A stretch of DNA of 64,000 nt. Source: Tetracentron sinense. Taxonomy: Eukaryota > Streptophyta > Magnoliopsida > Trochodendrales > Trochodendraceae. The stretch's first letter is position 1. Each line of letters starts with the position of its first letter. The position numbers were made by a program, and so were the translations under genes. The stretch is taken from positions 53,380,627-53,444,626 of the forward strand of contig CM026554.1 in the NCBI GenBank assembly GCA_015143295.1, in the 5' to 3' direction. The notes under the pieces are model-generated. The model was not told where the DNA came from. It saw nothing but the letters and a program-made list of their open reading frames with translations, and did no database searches. Shown piece after piece: positions 36,220 through 47,110 of this stretch.

Positions 36220-36424
36220 AAGATTACGAGTCTAAACAAAAATAATGAAATATATATATTCAGGTTCTCTCACTCCCTAGTCTTGACGTTTGAGAACACT
36301 AATATCGCATGGCTTTTGAGTGGACGTAAATAACGTGAGGACGTAAATAACATAAGTCATCAAAATATCGCCAATGGAGGCTAGAAAAATTAAGAGCACT
36401 GCTTGCCGCGCGTTTCCAATCTTA

Positions 36425-36610
36425 CCCCGTGTCCCTTTTAACACCCCTTTAACCCTAGTTTAAGTTTAACAAAATTAAAACTAAGATTTTGATTTTTGTG
36501 TGAAAAACTATGATTGAATTACTTAACCTTAGGGGTGAGCGAATTTTAGCTACAGTAGGTGAGTATTTAAAATTGGGGTGTAGACCCATGAGACGGGTCA
36601 TTCTGTTTCA
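36425..36610. repeat. GTTAAGATTCACCCACC foldback family, partial copy
   Basis: It contains GTCCCTTTTAACACCCCTTT, CTTAGGGGTGAGCGAATTTTA and a weak right arm ending TGTAGACCC. The outer ends are lost. Confidence 0.45.
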
Positions 36611-36828
36611 AAATGGGACTCGTTAACTATTTTCCAAAAAGTATTTTAGGTTATAACATAGCAGCATTTAAAACTTCTCCACTGGCCTCCAAATTTGCTG
36701 CTATCCAATCAGACCGTGACACACATTTACCCTTCAATCTAATGGCAGACATTTTATCCTCCAACAGTGAGGGCCGGGATCAAGTCCTATGAGGCCATTG
36801 TTAATTAATGACCGACAGTCAAACTAAC

Positions 36829-37363
36829 TAGCGCTGTCAATGAGCCTAGCATGAGTTGGGTATTTGAGCTTGTTGACCCGAGCCAAGCTAAATGATTGAG
36901 CTTGATTGTCAATCAAGCTGAACACAAGCAACGAGTGGCTCCACTTGGCTCAACTCGATTAATTTTATTATATTACTTTAAAAATATTAGTTTGCACATA
37001 AAGAAATTTAAATATAAATTTGTTATTAAGATAGAACTGAAAACATAACTTTACCTTTCAACATTTATATATTTTCTATATGGTGTTTCTCCCATTAGAC
37101 TCGTCAGAATGACTAATAACTATATTAAATTCTTAAGTTGTGAGGGGAGGGATTGATGAGTAATTCTTTGGATTTTGATTTGAATTTTTAAAATAATAGA
37201 ACAAGCTCGTGATTTGGCTTGAGATCGATTATCTATAGACGAGCCGAGCTTAAGCTAACATTTGAGAGCTAGATTGAGCTTGAGACAAGCTTGATCCAGC
37301 ATAAGTATGTTACAAGTCGAGCTCGAACATCGCTCAACTTGGCTCATTTACACCCTTAATACT
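36829..37363. repeat. GAGCTTGAGC-type dispersed repeat, copy 2
   Basis: The arms at 36829-36965 and 37200-37363 consist of GAGCTTGA/CAAGCTCG words around an AT-rich core, with the right edge TTGGCTCATTTACACCCTTA. It shows the same architecture as 23130-23757. Confidence 0.6.
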
Positions 37364-37499
37364 AACCCAGCTAGTCAAGATTGTGGCCTAATCATTGATA
37401 AAAAAAAATAAAAAAATCAGACCCCAATTGTCATTAGTCAATATTTAGGGCTCAACATCTCAGAATTCATCCAAAAAACAAAACCGATATTTGAGTAGG

Positions 37500-37932
37500 A
37501 ATGACAACGAGCTAGGTTAATCGGGTAATTTGCCTTGTCCAGCCTCTGTTGGGATGGGTTTGGAGTGCTCTTAAATGGGTAGGGGGTGGGTTTGAGAATA
37601 GAAGGTTAAACCCAACTCGGGTTTGGGCTGGGAATGGTTTACGTTGCCCATCACGACCCGACCGTTTATAATGTGAAAATATCATTTTACCCTTAAATTA
37701 ATCCTAGAATTATCTCAATATATTACTTATAATATGAAATATTGATTAATATTTAATAGGATGGGGGGGGGGGGGGGGATTATGAAGACTTTTGATAAAT
37801 TGGAACCCACCTGCCCTCCCAGTCCTGACCAAGGTTTGGGATGGGAACGGGTACGGGTATGTGTACCGAGTCTTTCCATTAAGGGTGGGGTAGGGTTGAG
37901 GGCGCCCCGACCCGTTTCCATCCCTACATTTG
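37500..37932. repeat. ACGGGT-rich foldback repeat with a 16-G tract
   Basis: The left part is built of GGGTAGGGGGTGGGTTTG and CCCAACTCGGGTTTGGGC words. The right part is built of GGAACGGGTACGGGTATG and GCGCCCCGACCCGTTTCC. The edges GGAATGACAACG and CGTTTCCATCCC suggest inverted ends. A run of 16 G lies at 37763-37778. This is typical of a decayed plant MITE with Gly/Pro-like open frames that are not genes. Confidence 0.5.
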
Positions 37933-38244
37933 GGAACCATTACCTCACATATTGATGGTTATGCATGAATCGTGACTATATCTTCACATATAAACTTGTG
38001 ATGGATATACCTTATCTTCTATTCTGGAGAGGGGTAAAATTTGAAAAGAGTTACTAGATTTCGGGGTTGGGACCCACTACCCACTATCCCAATCCCACGC
38101 CACTAATTTCTGCCATATTTTTGTACTTTTCCTTTATTAGTACCAAGGAAGGGGGCATCTCTTTTGTCCACGTACATTAACTACTTGGGAAACGAAAAGA
38201 AACTAGCAAAAGGTTCTCAAGGACTGCCCAGGCATATACTCTAC

Positions 38245-38465
38245 GGCAAAAGATTAGCTCTGGTGTCTGCCCGAGCTGGGCGCTCGGGCATCCACAAATT
38301 ATAGGCCACCTGTTTCAAATTTCTGGGCAGAAGTCATTTCATCAGTCACCATCATTTTGACTTCTGCCCAATTGATTTTTTTTTCTTTTAAAAATGCCAC
38401 ATGTTTTATTATTTGTGGATGCCCGAGCGCCCAGCTCGGGCAGACACCAGAGCTAATCTTTTGCC
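38245..38465. repeat. Mutator-like MITE (221 bp) with exact 9-bp duplication
   Basis: The first 55 bases, starting GGCAAAAGATTAGCTCTGG, are perfectly inverted at the right end. ATACTCTAC flanks the element at 38236-38244 and 38466-38474, the 9-bp duplication typical of Mutator-like elements. Each arm also holds its own small hairpin, GCCCGAGCTGGGCGCTCGGGC, with a 7-bp stem. Perfect arms point to recent insertion. It lies about 330 bp upstream of the TATA box of the PB1 gene. Confidence 0.88.
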
Positions 38466-38797
38466 ATACTCTACACTCCTAACCATTTGCATGATCCCAT
38501 CATGACCGCCCATTAAAAGTCAAACTATTGTGGAAGCATTGATCCATACATCAAGTGGAATGTCAGTTGTCATGTTGGGGACCGGATAGGGGAGGATCAT
38601 CATCGCTACACCAAGTGCGCACCGCACCGTATCGGTATCGGAATCGGAAGGATGAAATTGGAATATTTTCAACACCAAAAAAAAAAAAAAAAAAGTTATA
38701 ACGGAACGGCGGCTCCTTTTAGATCGAGCCGTGAAGGAGGCTCTCACTGACGTTAGGTGTGGCTCCCGCTCTCCCTCAAGCTTTCCCTCACAAAATT

Positions 38798-38807
38798 TCT
38801 ATAAATA
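38798..38807 (+). promoter_or_regulatory. TATA box of the PB1-domain gene
   Basis: TCTATAAATA lies 155 bp before the ATG at 38955. It is followed by a TC-rich leader with a (TC)13 run at 38864-38889, a usual plant core promoter layout. A transcription start near 38830 is expected. Confidence 0.65.
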
Positions 38808-38954
38808 AAGACTCGAAGGGGCAAGGTCTGAGGCTTGAAAGTAAGACCCGAGTGAATTTGAAATCTCTCTCTCTCTCTCTCTCTCTCTTCATTTCCCACA
38901 TCTTTTTAAATCTCAGCTGGACCGCATATCTCTTCTATCCAAAACCCTAAAAGT

Positions 38955-39694
38955 ATGGTCGGAACTTCTCTGGATTCCACCGACGTCGCCGTCAAAATTA
39001 ACAGCTCCAGCACTATCAAGTTCCTTTGTAGCTACGGCGGCAAGATTATCCCCCGTTTTCACGACCGCAAGCTCCGTTACGTTGGTGGAGAGACCAGAGT
39101 CCTTGCCGTTGATCGATCTATCTCGTTTGCAGGTTCGTTCATTCATTCCGTTCTGTTTTCGATTCTTTTTTGTTGAAAAAAAAAAGAGAGATTTCGATGT
39201 GCTTTTCGGAGGATTTAGAGTGAGATTTTTCGATTTGTACAGAGCTTTTATTGAAGCTTGGAGAGTTGTGTGGATCGTCGGTGAGTCTGAGATGTCAGCT
39301 GCCGACGGAAGATCTAGACGCCTTGGTATCGATAACCTCCGATGAGGATCTCGCTAATCTCATCGAGGAATACGATCGGGCGGTATCATCGGCTCCTTAT
39401 TTAAAGATCAGAGCTTTTCTTTCGCCGCCCAAATCCATGAAAAAAACTTCTCCTCCTTCATCGGCAACTTCCAGTGTCGATGCTGCTGCATCGAAATCGT
39501 CCTATTCAGTCGTCGGATCTTGTTCGATGCTTCCAAGCATGGCGGCCAGTCGATGCATCCGCCAGATCTCTACACCAGTGGGATTTCCAATCTCCTGCGA
39601 GAAATCCGCCGGAAAGTTCCGTTATTATGCCTATCATACTCAAGGAAACCCTAGGAATATGTACCTTGTTCACAACGGAAATCACTGGCAATAA
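38955..39694 (+). CDS. PB1-domain protein (209 aa, 2 exons)
   Basis: Exon 1 is 38955-39132 and exon 2 is 39243-39694, joined in phase 1 through a 110-bp GT-AG intron. Residues about 10-110 form a PB1 domain. The basic face is seen in KFLCSYGGKIIPR, followed by LRYVGGETRVLAV, and the acidic OPCA-type segment is TSDEDLANLIEEYDR. PB1 domains mediate head-to-tail protein-protein contacts. A Ser-rich linker (about 118-150) and a C-terminus ending GNPRNMYLVHNGNHWQ follow. Length and layout match the short plant proteins that contain PB1 and little else, whose cellular role is mostly unsettled. The start is the first ATG after the TATA box and TC repeat and lies directly before the domain. No lesion is seen. 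A perfect-arm Mutator-like MITE sits upstream and could affect its promoter. Confidence 0.9.
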
Positions 39695-40616
39695 CCCTAA
39701 CTTCGGAGAACAGAGAACTGAAACTAAAATATCTGTGGAAGAAAAGAGAAGATTAAAGAAAAAATAGAACGAAGTTCAATCTGTGATGTAATCGGACTGT
39801 AATCATTTCATTAATGCATTTCAGTCCAATTTGATAGCGAGTTTCTTTCTTCGTTCTTTGAGTTTGGCTCCATTAATGTTTCACAGCTTCTTCTTCCTCC
39901 GTGGTGCTTTATTTTGCCGCAATCTCTTCGCCGTTTTCTTGACATAAAGACTAGTGTAGATACAGGTGTCCGATTCCTTATATTCGTGTACTGTGCTCGA
40001 TTTCCGTTATCTTTAGAGCCGTTGTCTAACACGTGTCTGTTGGTGTGGATGTGAGATGCCTTCGTACAGATCTTTATGCTTTCGTGCGTGTCTATAAGTT
40101 GATTCGTGTGGTACTGATTTTTTTATTTTTTATTTGCAGGTTAAAGAAAGAAGAGGAGACACTGCGTCGGTCTGGGGGATGCAAGTAATAAATAAATCTT
40201 GAAAAATAGGTAATTTCATTGGACTTTGCTAGCGAGACCCTCCAGGCGGAGGCCATTCCTAGATCTTTCATGATATGCATAGGACTCAAAAAACATAATT
40301 AGGATTGAACAAAAGTTTGAGTTTCGTGCCTATCATGCACGGTCTCGAGGTGGTCTCGGCCCTAAGGGGTCTCTGAAGCATTATCCAATCCCATTATAGA
40401 CGTTATGGGTATAGCCTGAGTTTTTGACGGAAATATATCCTGTGTTCTTCCATTCCCTGGATTCTTTCCTGTGGTCGTGGGGGTTGGATATCAATTGGTT
40501 TGTATGGATGTAACAATTGTAACCATCTCTTTGATGAATTCTAGCCTTTAAAATCGCTGGTCAATGGGAAGAACATGGAGGAAGAACACAGAGGATATTG
40601 TAATGGATAAAATTCG

Positions 40617-41347
40617 TAAAACTGTGTAACGTTGGGGAACGAGCTGGCTTTTGTTGTTTTGTACACAAAGGTGACACGTGGACGTATGTTTGAGTCACCT
40701 GCTTAAAATAGAAGGATACGCAGTATCTGATGCATAGCGTTCACGTTGTACACATTAAGACGTATCCGTGGTCTTGCGAAACAACGTTCTCGTTGTGGTT
40801 TTCGACAACGTATCCGTTGTATTTTGCACAACGTAAACGTTGTATTCTCGACAACGTTTCCGGTATTAATTGAACAACGAACTCGCCGTAATTCAGATAA
40901 GGATGTCCAGGTCATATTTTAAGACATATACAACGTATTCGAGCTCGAGTCGACAACGAGACCGATTCGCAGGAGGAGATAATCAAGAGGCGATCAGTTG
41001 TTCTGACAAGTGGGCCGAAAGCACTGCCTCGGTATTTAATGCAGGTCACTTCTGTATGCTGTCAGACTCAACCGACTGAACTAATGGTAGGCTTTCACGT
41101 GTGATGCAACAGGTGATAAATTTTACTGACATATTTGGTAATGAGTGCAGGACACATGGTATGGGCATCTATGGCCATACCAAAGGTTAACCTATAAATA
41201 CCCCGAGAATTTCAGTGTTACAGAGATCGAAAGATAGACATATTTTTTCAGTTCTCCTATTTGCTTTACTGTTCATCATCTTCTTCATCTACTTACTTTA
41301 TCATCGGAGTACAGGTCAGGGTATCACACCCTCCAACTTCTACATTC
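40617..41347 (+). mobile_element. LTR-like segment with TATA box and palindrome array
   Basis: The stretch resembles a retrotransposon LTR. It has CCTATAAATACCCCGAG (41191-41207) as a TATA region, then about 120 bp of TC-rich leader-like sequence and a GC-richer end (GGTCAGGGTATCACACCC). Upstream lie ACACGTGG at 40674-40681 and the palindrome array described separately. I could not pair TG/CA ends or find a 5-bp duplication, so the limits are guesses. A promoter of a lost gene is the alternative. Confidence 0.35.
40734..40889. repeat. Array of seven 16-bp palindromes at 23-24-bp spacing
   Basis: Units begin at 40734, 40757, 40781, 40805, 40828, 40851 and 40874. The core is ACAACGTNNNCGTTGT, exactly palindromic in the third to fifth units and decayed at the edges. 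The spacers are 7-8 bp and A/T/G-rich. Two further half-decayed units start at 40930 and 40953, again 23 bp apart. The spacing of 23-24 bp puts each centre at slightly more than two helical turns. Confidence 0.85.
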
Positions 41348-41349
41348 TA

Positions 41350-43900
41350 CCAGTAAACCAGATGTGAACATTTACAGTTGACGTGTGTCTTTCCGGTATT
41401 TTTCCCCCTCAGATATGCTTCCGTGCCTGACTTGATGAATTTGATTGCGATGAGTAGTTTTCTTTGACACATAACTGTGTTGGGGTTGAAGGAACACGGT
41501 GATAGAGGGATTGATTTGGACGATTTTTCAAGACACACGAGACATGATTTAAAAGCCTCTTTGGAAACTTTGGTACAAGATATTTTGAGAGTATATCGAT
41601 AGCTGTTGATGGAAGTTTTAAGTGAAGAGAGAGAGAGACAGAGACCCTTATCAACAATAGGTGGGGGAATTGATACAGATTTTAAAGTCAGTCTCAAACA
41701 TGAGCTTATAACAAGTTGGACACAAAGAACAGTTGTCAACTCTCAAGAGCAAAGAGGAAATGAAATATGAGAAGAATCAATTACATGTCAAGTTGTCCCT
41801 AAAACTAGCAAAGATAATGTATCATGTAATCAACTTTTGCCCTAATAAAGAAACTAGATAATGAAACTGATTGATTTAAAATCCGAAAACTCAACTCGGA
41901 ACCTTGTCGAGTATAGTCAACTCAGAAACTCAAGCAAAACTCATCTGATTAATGATACTTAAAACTCGAACATATATAATATTTTTCTAATCTAATGATA
42001 AAATATGTCTAAAATGAGATATAATTCAATATATACTAAACTCTTCTTTTTTGTTTTGTATTTATACCAAGGGTGGGTGGAGTGTGTTAAGAAAAAGAAA
42101 AAAAAAACATAATTTGATCACTTGGGTATGCCAGTTTACTCGATTTTTTGTTATAAGAGAAAAGTACATAAGCTAGAGCGAGTTGAGTTGAATTACTCGA
42201 TTTTCGGTGTCATTTCTGAGTTTTATCTTAAACTCGATCCAAAACCTAACCGACTCGACTAACATAGAGAATTGCTTTTGATAACTAAATAGGTTTACAC
42301 TAGTAAGGAGTCCTGGAGAAGTAAGCTTGAAGGGATAGCTTTCCTACCGCGTTTGAACCGTGTTAAACACTTTTGTTAATCTCTTTTTAATTAATTATTT
42401 ATTATGAGTCCAATTATAAAAGAATCAATTTAAATACTAAGGGAGAGCTCTGCTGGATAAGACTAATCAGCGGTCCAGTGACATGGGCACAACAGCAACA
42501 GCTGTTAGTCAGGCTGAGCAACACTTTACTGATGTGGCACATTGGTATTGGCTTGAATAAAATCACCATGACATATCACAAAAATTATAAACACTCAGCT
42601 ATGAATATGATGATGGATCAACAACCCTTCTAAATGTTACCATACGAGGGCAAAACAGATTAGTCTTACAAGCATAAGGATTACCATATCCTCATAATAT
42701 CCACAAGAAAGGTCTCAGATATCCACTACAATCTCCAAGTAGATCAATAATCTATCTGTTAACTTTTCCAAAATATATGGATAAATAACTATATATATAT
42801 AATATGAAGGTTTGAGATCGTCTCATGTCTCATTGCTCATCTAAATTAGTTATTCCAACCATTCGAGCAACGATATTGCCTAAGAAGAAGATGATGATCA
42901 AGAATATGACTTAGAGGAAGATGGATGAACTATGATCTATTGGAGAAAATAAAATGTTGTAGAGAAAATCAAGTTGTTGAGAGTCTCTCCAAAAATACAT
43001 AATAACTCGTCAATAATGCCAATCCCTTATTTATAAAATCTCCCAAAGAGAGATCCCTTGGTAGTTATGATCGAATCTATTTGGTTGGGATTTGATTTGA
43101 TTCCAGTTCGTTCAGTAAGTTGATTATAATTGTCATAGGACGCCATAAGTTGATTTTAACTGCCATAGGACGCCATGACCAGATACGTTTTAAGCATAAT
43201 CCGCTCGATAGTAGGTCATAGGTTACAGAAAAGATTCATTGTGATTTTTTAACTAATATGTCTAACCATGGCGTCACAACCCTTAATACATTATTCGTTG
43301 TTCTTCAAACCACAAGTTCTAGCACACCACAAAAATGAGATAATAAGTATATGTAAGGCAAGTCATGCGTCTTTAAGATACCTATCTAACTAAAAGAAAT
43401 TACGAGAACGCTGAAATGGTGCCACGAGGCCGGTATCCCAAAATCCATTATCAATCACTTTATTCAAATTTTGATGGCAGGGCTTACAAAACATCCTCTA
43501 ATGGCTTCAGAAAACCCAACAAAAATCCCTGAGACATTAGAAATTGTTTGGTTGGTACCTTTCTCGTCATGATTGGCAAAATCATTCATTCGGACATACC
43601 TCCCCTTTATCTCGGCAATTAGAAGATCAGTTCAAAGTGGCTGTCTGGGACACTGAATGAATTGGGTTGTCAGTGAAACAATATGGAGATGAATTCAAAT
43701 AAGATAAAGACTCTAACAGCATGTTGACATGATGCAAGATAACTCATTTTTGGGAGGAAAATACCTTTCTTAGGTCTCATATTTGTTACTTTATTACTTC
43801 TTAACATATATAATGCATCTTACAATCAAATATACAGATGAGTGGAATGTCAAAATACAAATAGTAAGGACATGTGAAAACTACAAACGTGAAAGAGAAG
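41350..43900. other. Intergenic DNA, no gene supported
   Basis: A block at about 41885-42265 repeats AACTCGA/TCGAGTT words at both ends and may be a foldback remnant. A 30-bp tandem duplication (TAAGTTGATTWTAAYTGYCA) lies at about 43115-43175. A (TA)n tract sits at about 42791-42802. Open frames on the minus strand at 41347-41739 lack any recognisable domain. Confidence 0.35.
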
Positions 43901-44102
43901 AGTAGCAATATGTATTGATAATGAATGCCACGAAACAGACTATAACAACATTAATAATTTTACAATTACTCCAACAGCAGCCCACATCCTTTTCATCCTT
44001 TTATCTGTGGAAAGGTTCAGCCACGGCCCTCAAAAAAAAAAAAAAAAAAAAAGGTTCAACCACTTCCAAAACGCATCACTTTAACGGTACGAGTGGGTTG
44101 AG

Positions 44103-44277
44103 TTAGGTGTGTATTTAAGCTGGGCTAGTTCATCGGCTCGGCTAAGCTTATTCAAGCTAAGCTCAAGTTCAAGTTTAAGCCTAATTTTCGAGCTATAATA
44201 TATCGTGCTCAAGCCTAACTTGAATAAGCTCAAGGTGAGCCTAAGATTGGCTCAGCTCGGCTTGAATACACCACTAG
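44103..44277. repeat. GAGCTTGAGC-type dispersed repeat, copy 3 (short)
   Basis: The edges TAGGTGTGTATTTAAGC and GCTTGAATACACCACTA are inverted. Both arms carry GCTCAAG/CTTGAGC words. This short form lacks the long AT core of the copies at 23130 and 36829, so it may be the deleted or the ancestral form. Confidence 0.6.
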
Positions 44278-44642
44278 GTCTAGCAAGGCAACACTGCAAA
44301 CTTACACTTAAAAAAAAAAAATTAATTGGAAGTGCGCTCCAGTCATTCAGTCATTCTATAATCAATTTGACATTAATTTTGGTGATTCTTTAATTTTGGA
44401 AATGAATCAATTTCCAAATTCTTAAACACTCTCGATTTTGTGGTGGAGAGAATCCATTTAGAAACCATTCAGTTAGAATACATTTTGAAGAACAAAAACA
44501 ATTAGAATCGCGTTTGAATTTGGAAAAAAAAAAAATTATTGTAGACTTGTGAGGATGAGGTGGGGGTAGACCGTGGGTGAGGGGTGGTTGGGCAATGGGG
44601 TGGTGGCAGTGGTTGTGAGAGTTATAGAATTCTTATGAGGCA

Positions 44643-44862
44643 TTTGGATTGGATTTTTTTGGCCAAAAATCAATTTTGGTAAAATTGATTATGTAGAAAT
44701 TAATGGTCAAATAATCATTTTTTCAAATAATAGTAGGTGAGTCTCTCAACTTTGTATTCTCCGAACACTATTATTTGAAAAAATAATTATTTGATCATGA
44801 ATTTCTATACAATCAATTTTACTAGAATTGATTTTTGGCCAAAAAAAATCCAATCCAAACGT
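44643..44862. repeat. Foldback MITE, about 220 bp
   Basis: ATTTGGATTGGATTTTTTTGG on the left is inverted at the right end as CCAAAAAAAATCCAATCCAAA. The pairing continues through AAAATCAATTTT, CAAATAAT and TCAAATAATAG toward a short central loop. No target duplication is certain. Confidence 0.75.
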
Positions 44863-45602
44863 CATTTTACTTTTGAGAAGTGCCTTTTTTTATCGTTCCC
44901 AAAATTTTGTTTTGAGAGACACAATTGTTGAAATGGATCCGCTTCAAAGTGCATTCAAAAAATGTTATTTATTTATTTTATCTTCTGTATGAATGAAAAA
45001 ATATTTCCCAAAAGTAATGCAAATGCATCCTACTATCACAAAAGAAGTCTCCAATTCTCGATACAATTTGGGTAATGAAAGCATAATAAGCAAAAAATTG
45101 GTTTGGAATGAGCAAGATTCACTAGAAGAGGAATGTTATAAAAAGTATAAAATCCTAACCCTAAGTTACTTTTTGGGAGTCAAGTCAGTATTTCTAAAAC
45201 CTGAAGGAATGAACTATGAATCATATGGAGGTAATGCTGACCTGTTAGAATGGTGAGAGTGGTTTAAGGTTTTATTTTTAGGATTAGGATTAGGGCTAAG
45301 GTCCTAATACCCTTACTGATTTGACACGTCAATATTAACTACTAGAATTCATGTTCCTCTTTTTCTTCTTTTTTTATTTGCTTTTTTTTAAAAAAAAAAT
45401 TTGGTCCATATCATTTACCTCATGTTAGTAGTAATTATCAATTAGGAGTGAAACTCTCGCAAGACATCCCTCTATATAGATTTATAAATACTGATGTGCA
45501 GCCGAAAATAAAAATAATAAGAATTGGGTTTTCCCCCTTTTGCAGCCATCTTTTGGGTTGGCAACTAATCCCTCGGTCATTTCGGAGAAATACATAACTA
45601 AC

Positions 45603-45805
45603 GAGTTAGTCTATGGAAAAGCTAAGCTTGCTCCATTGGTTGTGGTGCTGGTCACCACACATTTGGTCCGGGATCCATTCTCGAGAGGGCATGAGTATTG
45701 TATACTCTCCACCCGCCCACTAACTCAGAACAAATACTAACTTCTAATCGGGGTGACGGCCTAACCGCATATTGGTTAGCCAAAAAAAAATGAGCTAGTC
45801 TATGG
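45603..45805 (+). mobile_element. SINE (175 bp) with 14-bp target duplication
   Basis: GAGTTAGTCTATGG (45603-45616) and GAGCTAGTCTATGG (45792-45805) flank a body, 45617-45791, that ends in an A-tract. The body has a B-box-like GGATCCATTCTCGAG and shares GTATACTCTCCACCCGCCCA, ACTAACTTCTAATCGG and GCGGCCTAA-like words with the SINE at 63452-63839. It inserted into the end of a MITE whose sequence resumes at 45806 (ATACTCCCAAATATACTCC). Confidence 0.75.
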
Positions 45806-45890
45806 ATACTCCCAAATATACTCCAAGTATACTATTAAATTTTAAACATTTAGTTTAAATAATAAAAAGTCAATATTAGAGGAATGTGAC

Positions 45891-46172
45891 ATCTTTACTA
45901 TTTATAATGCGAGAGTCAGGCATAACCTGATTTTTCCGTAATTCCCAATCTACCCTCATATAAAATAAAACTTTTATTTAATGTTTTATTTTAATTCCCA
46001 AACTACCCCTTGCTCATCTATCTATTTAAAAAATAGAATCATAGTCAATCACGATTGAACTTGGGGAGAGTTCAATCGCACCTGTGGGTTAACACATGTC
46101 CATTTTAACTCCTATTAACTGTGATTAACTCATTCCCCTTGCTCTCATGTGCATCACATGTACCACCCATTA
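45891..46172 (+). mobile_element. Helitron-like insert in the MITE remnant
   Basis: After an A at 45890-45891 the insert begins TCTTTACTATTTATAATG, like the 5' ends of plant Helitrons, which insert between A and T. It interrupts a MITE sequence whose uninterrupted counterpart is at 63548-63752. A relative in opposite orientation lies at 61095-61345. A CATGTGCATCACATG hairpin lies near the other end, but a clean CTRR terminus is missing, so the class is not certain. Confidence 0.4.
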
Positions 46173-46299
46173 ATTGGAAATAATAAAATAAGCCAAGCCA
46201 GCATCTCAATGTCAATTCTGACACTTAGTAAGGAGTATAAATGTAAATTTGGGAGGAAAAATGCTTAACGGACCATCACAGTTGACAGTGGAATGAGCA

Positions 46300-46640
46300 G
46301 TCTTCATTGATCCACAATAATTTTTAACACTCACTAACTAACTGTTGTTAAGATTCACTCACCCTTCATATTCATCCATCCAACCTTGGTTTTAAAACAA
46401 ATATGTTAATCATAATTTAGTTAGGAACAATGATGAGGGGATCCCCCATTCCATTGTGTAGTGGAATTCTGTGTCCACATGTCTCTTTTAACTTTTTTTA
46501 ATTAAATTACAATTAATATATATATATATATATATTTTTAAAAAAAGTTGGACGAAAGAAACCTAGGGGATGGGTGAATCTTAACTATAGTTAGTGATGT
46601 TAAAAATGGGGCCTAGAGTACTGAGGACTGGCATTCCCCT
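46300..46640. repeat. GTTAAGATTCACCCACC foldback family, one or two partial copies
   Basis: TTGTTAAGATTCACTCACCC (46343 onward) pairs loosely with GGGATGGGTGAATCTTAACT (46566 onward). Between them lie AT-rich sequence and GTCCACATGTCTCTTTTAAC. A (TA)n run is at about 46517-46535. The family is described at 35888-36219. Confidence 0.55.
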
Positions 46641-46930
46641 ACAAAGTGGAGATGGGCTGTCCATCAATCTTTCTCTTTAGTTAAGCTTAATCATAATTAA
46701 AACGGACACGGGACACTGCGGTCGACTAGATAACGGAATGGAGGTGGGCTAATCACAGCTCACTTGATGAGAGTATCGATAGAATTGACTCATAACTAAC
46801 TAAAAGTAAAACAGCCTTATTTATCCTCTCCCTCTCCGGACAAAATCACAAACCGCCCCGCTCTCTCTCAGACAGTTTCTTCTGCATTAATCGCTCTCGT
46901 GTCGCTCTTCTTTCCCCTCCACGTTTCTCA

Positions 46931-47110
46931 ATGGCTTCAACTACACTTCTATTTCTCTTCCCCCAAACAGTTCTATCTCTCTTCTTCTCTCCATTACTCC
47001 AACCTCTTCCACTTTCTTCATCTTCGATTTCCAGTTTCAGTTTCTACAGAAGAAGAAAGAGTTTAACTTTATACAGAGATGAGGCTCTATGTCTACGTTT
47101 TGGAAGCTAG
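46931..47110 (+). promoter_or_regulatory. Upstream reading frame overlapping the C2/GRAM start codon
   Basis: An ATG at 46931 opens a 59-codon frame (MASTTLLFLFPQ..., Leu/Ser/Phe-rich) that runs past the main ATG at 47079 in another frame and stops at TAG 47108-47110. If transcription starts before 46931, this overlapping uORF would lower translation of the main protein. If it starts later, it is irrelevant. TC-rich leader sequence begins by about 46860, so inclusion in the transcript is plausible. Confidence 0.4.

Noticed and set aside
37727-37955. Three overlapping Gly- or Pro-rich frames around the G run
   Set aside because: They derive from a decayed repeat with a 16-G tract; no gene-like features.
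40734-40969. CRISPR array
   Set aside because: Spacing of 23-24 bp is regular but the unit itself is a 16-bp palindrome with 7-8-bp spacers, far too short, and this is plant nuclear DNA without cas genes.
41347-41739. 130-codon minus-strand frame
   Set aside because: No domain is recognised, and an overlapping minus-strand frame of similar quality is present. Chance frame is more likely.
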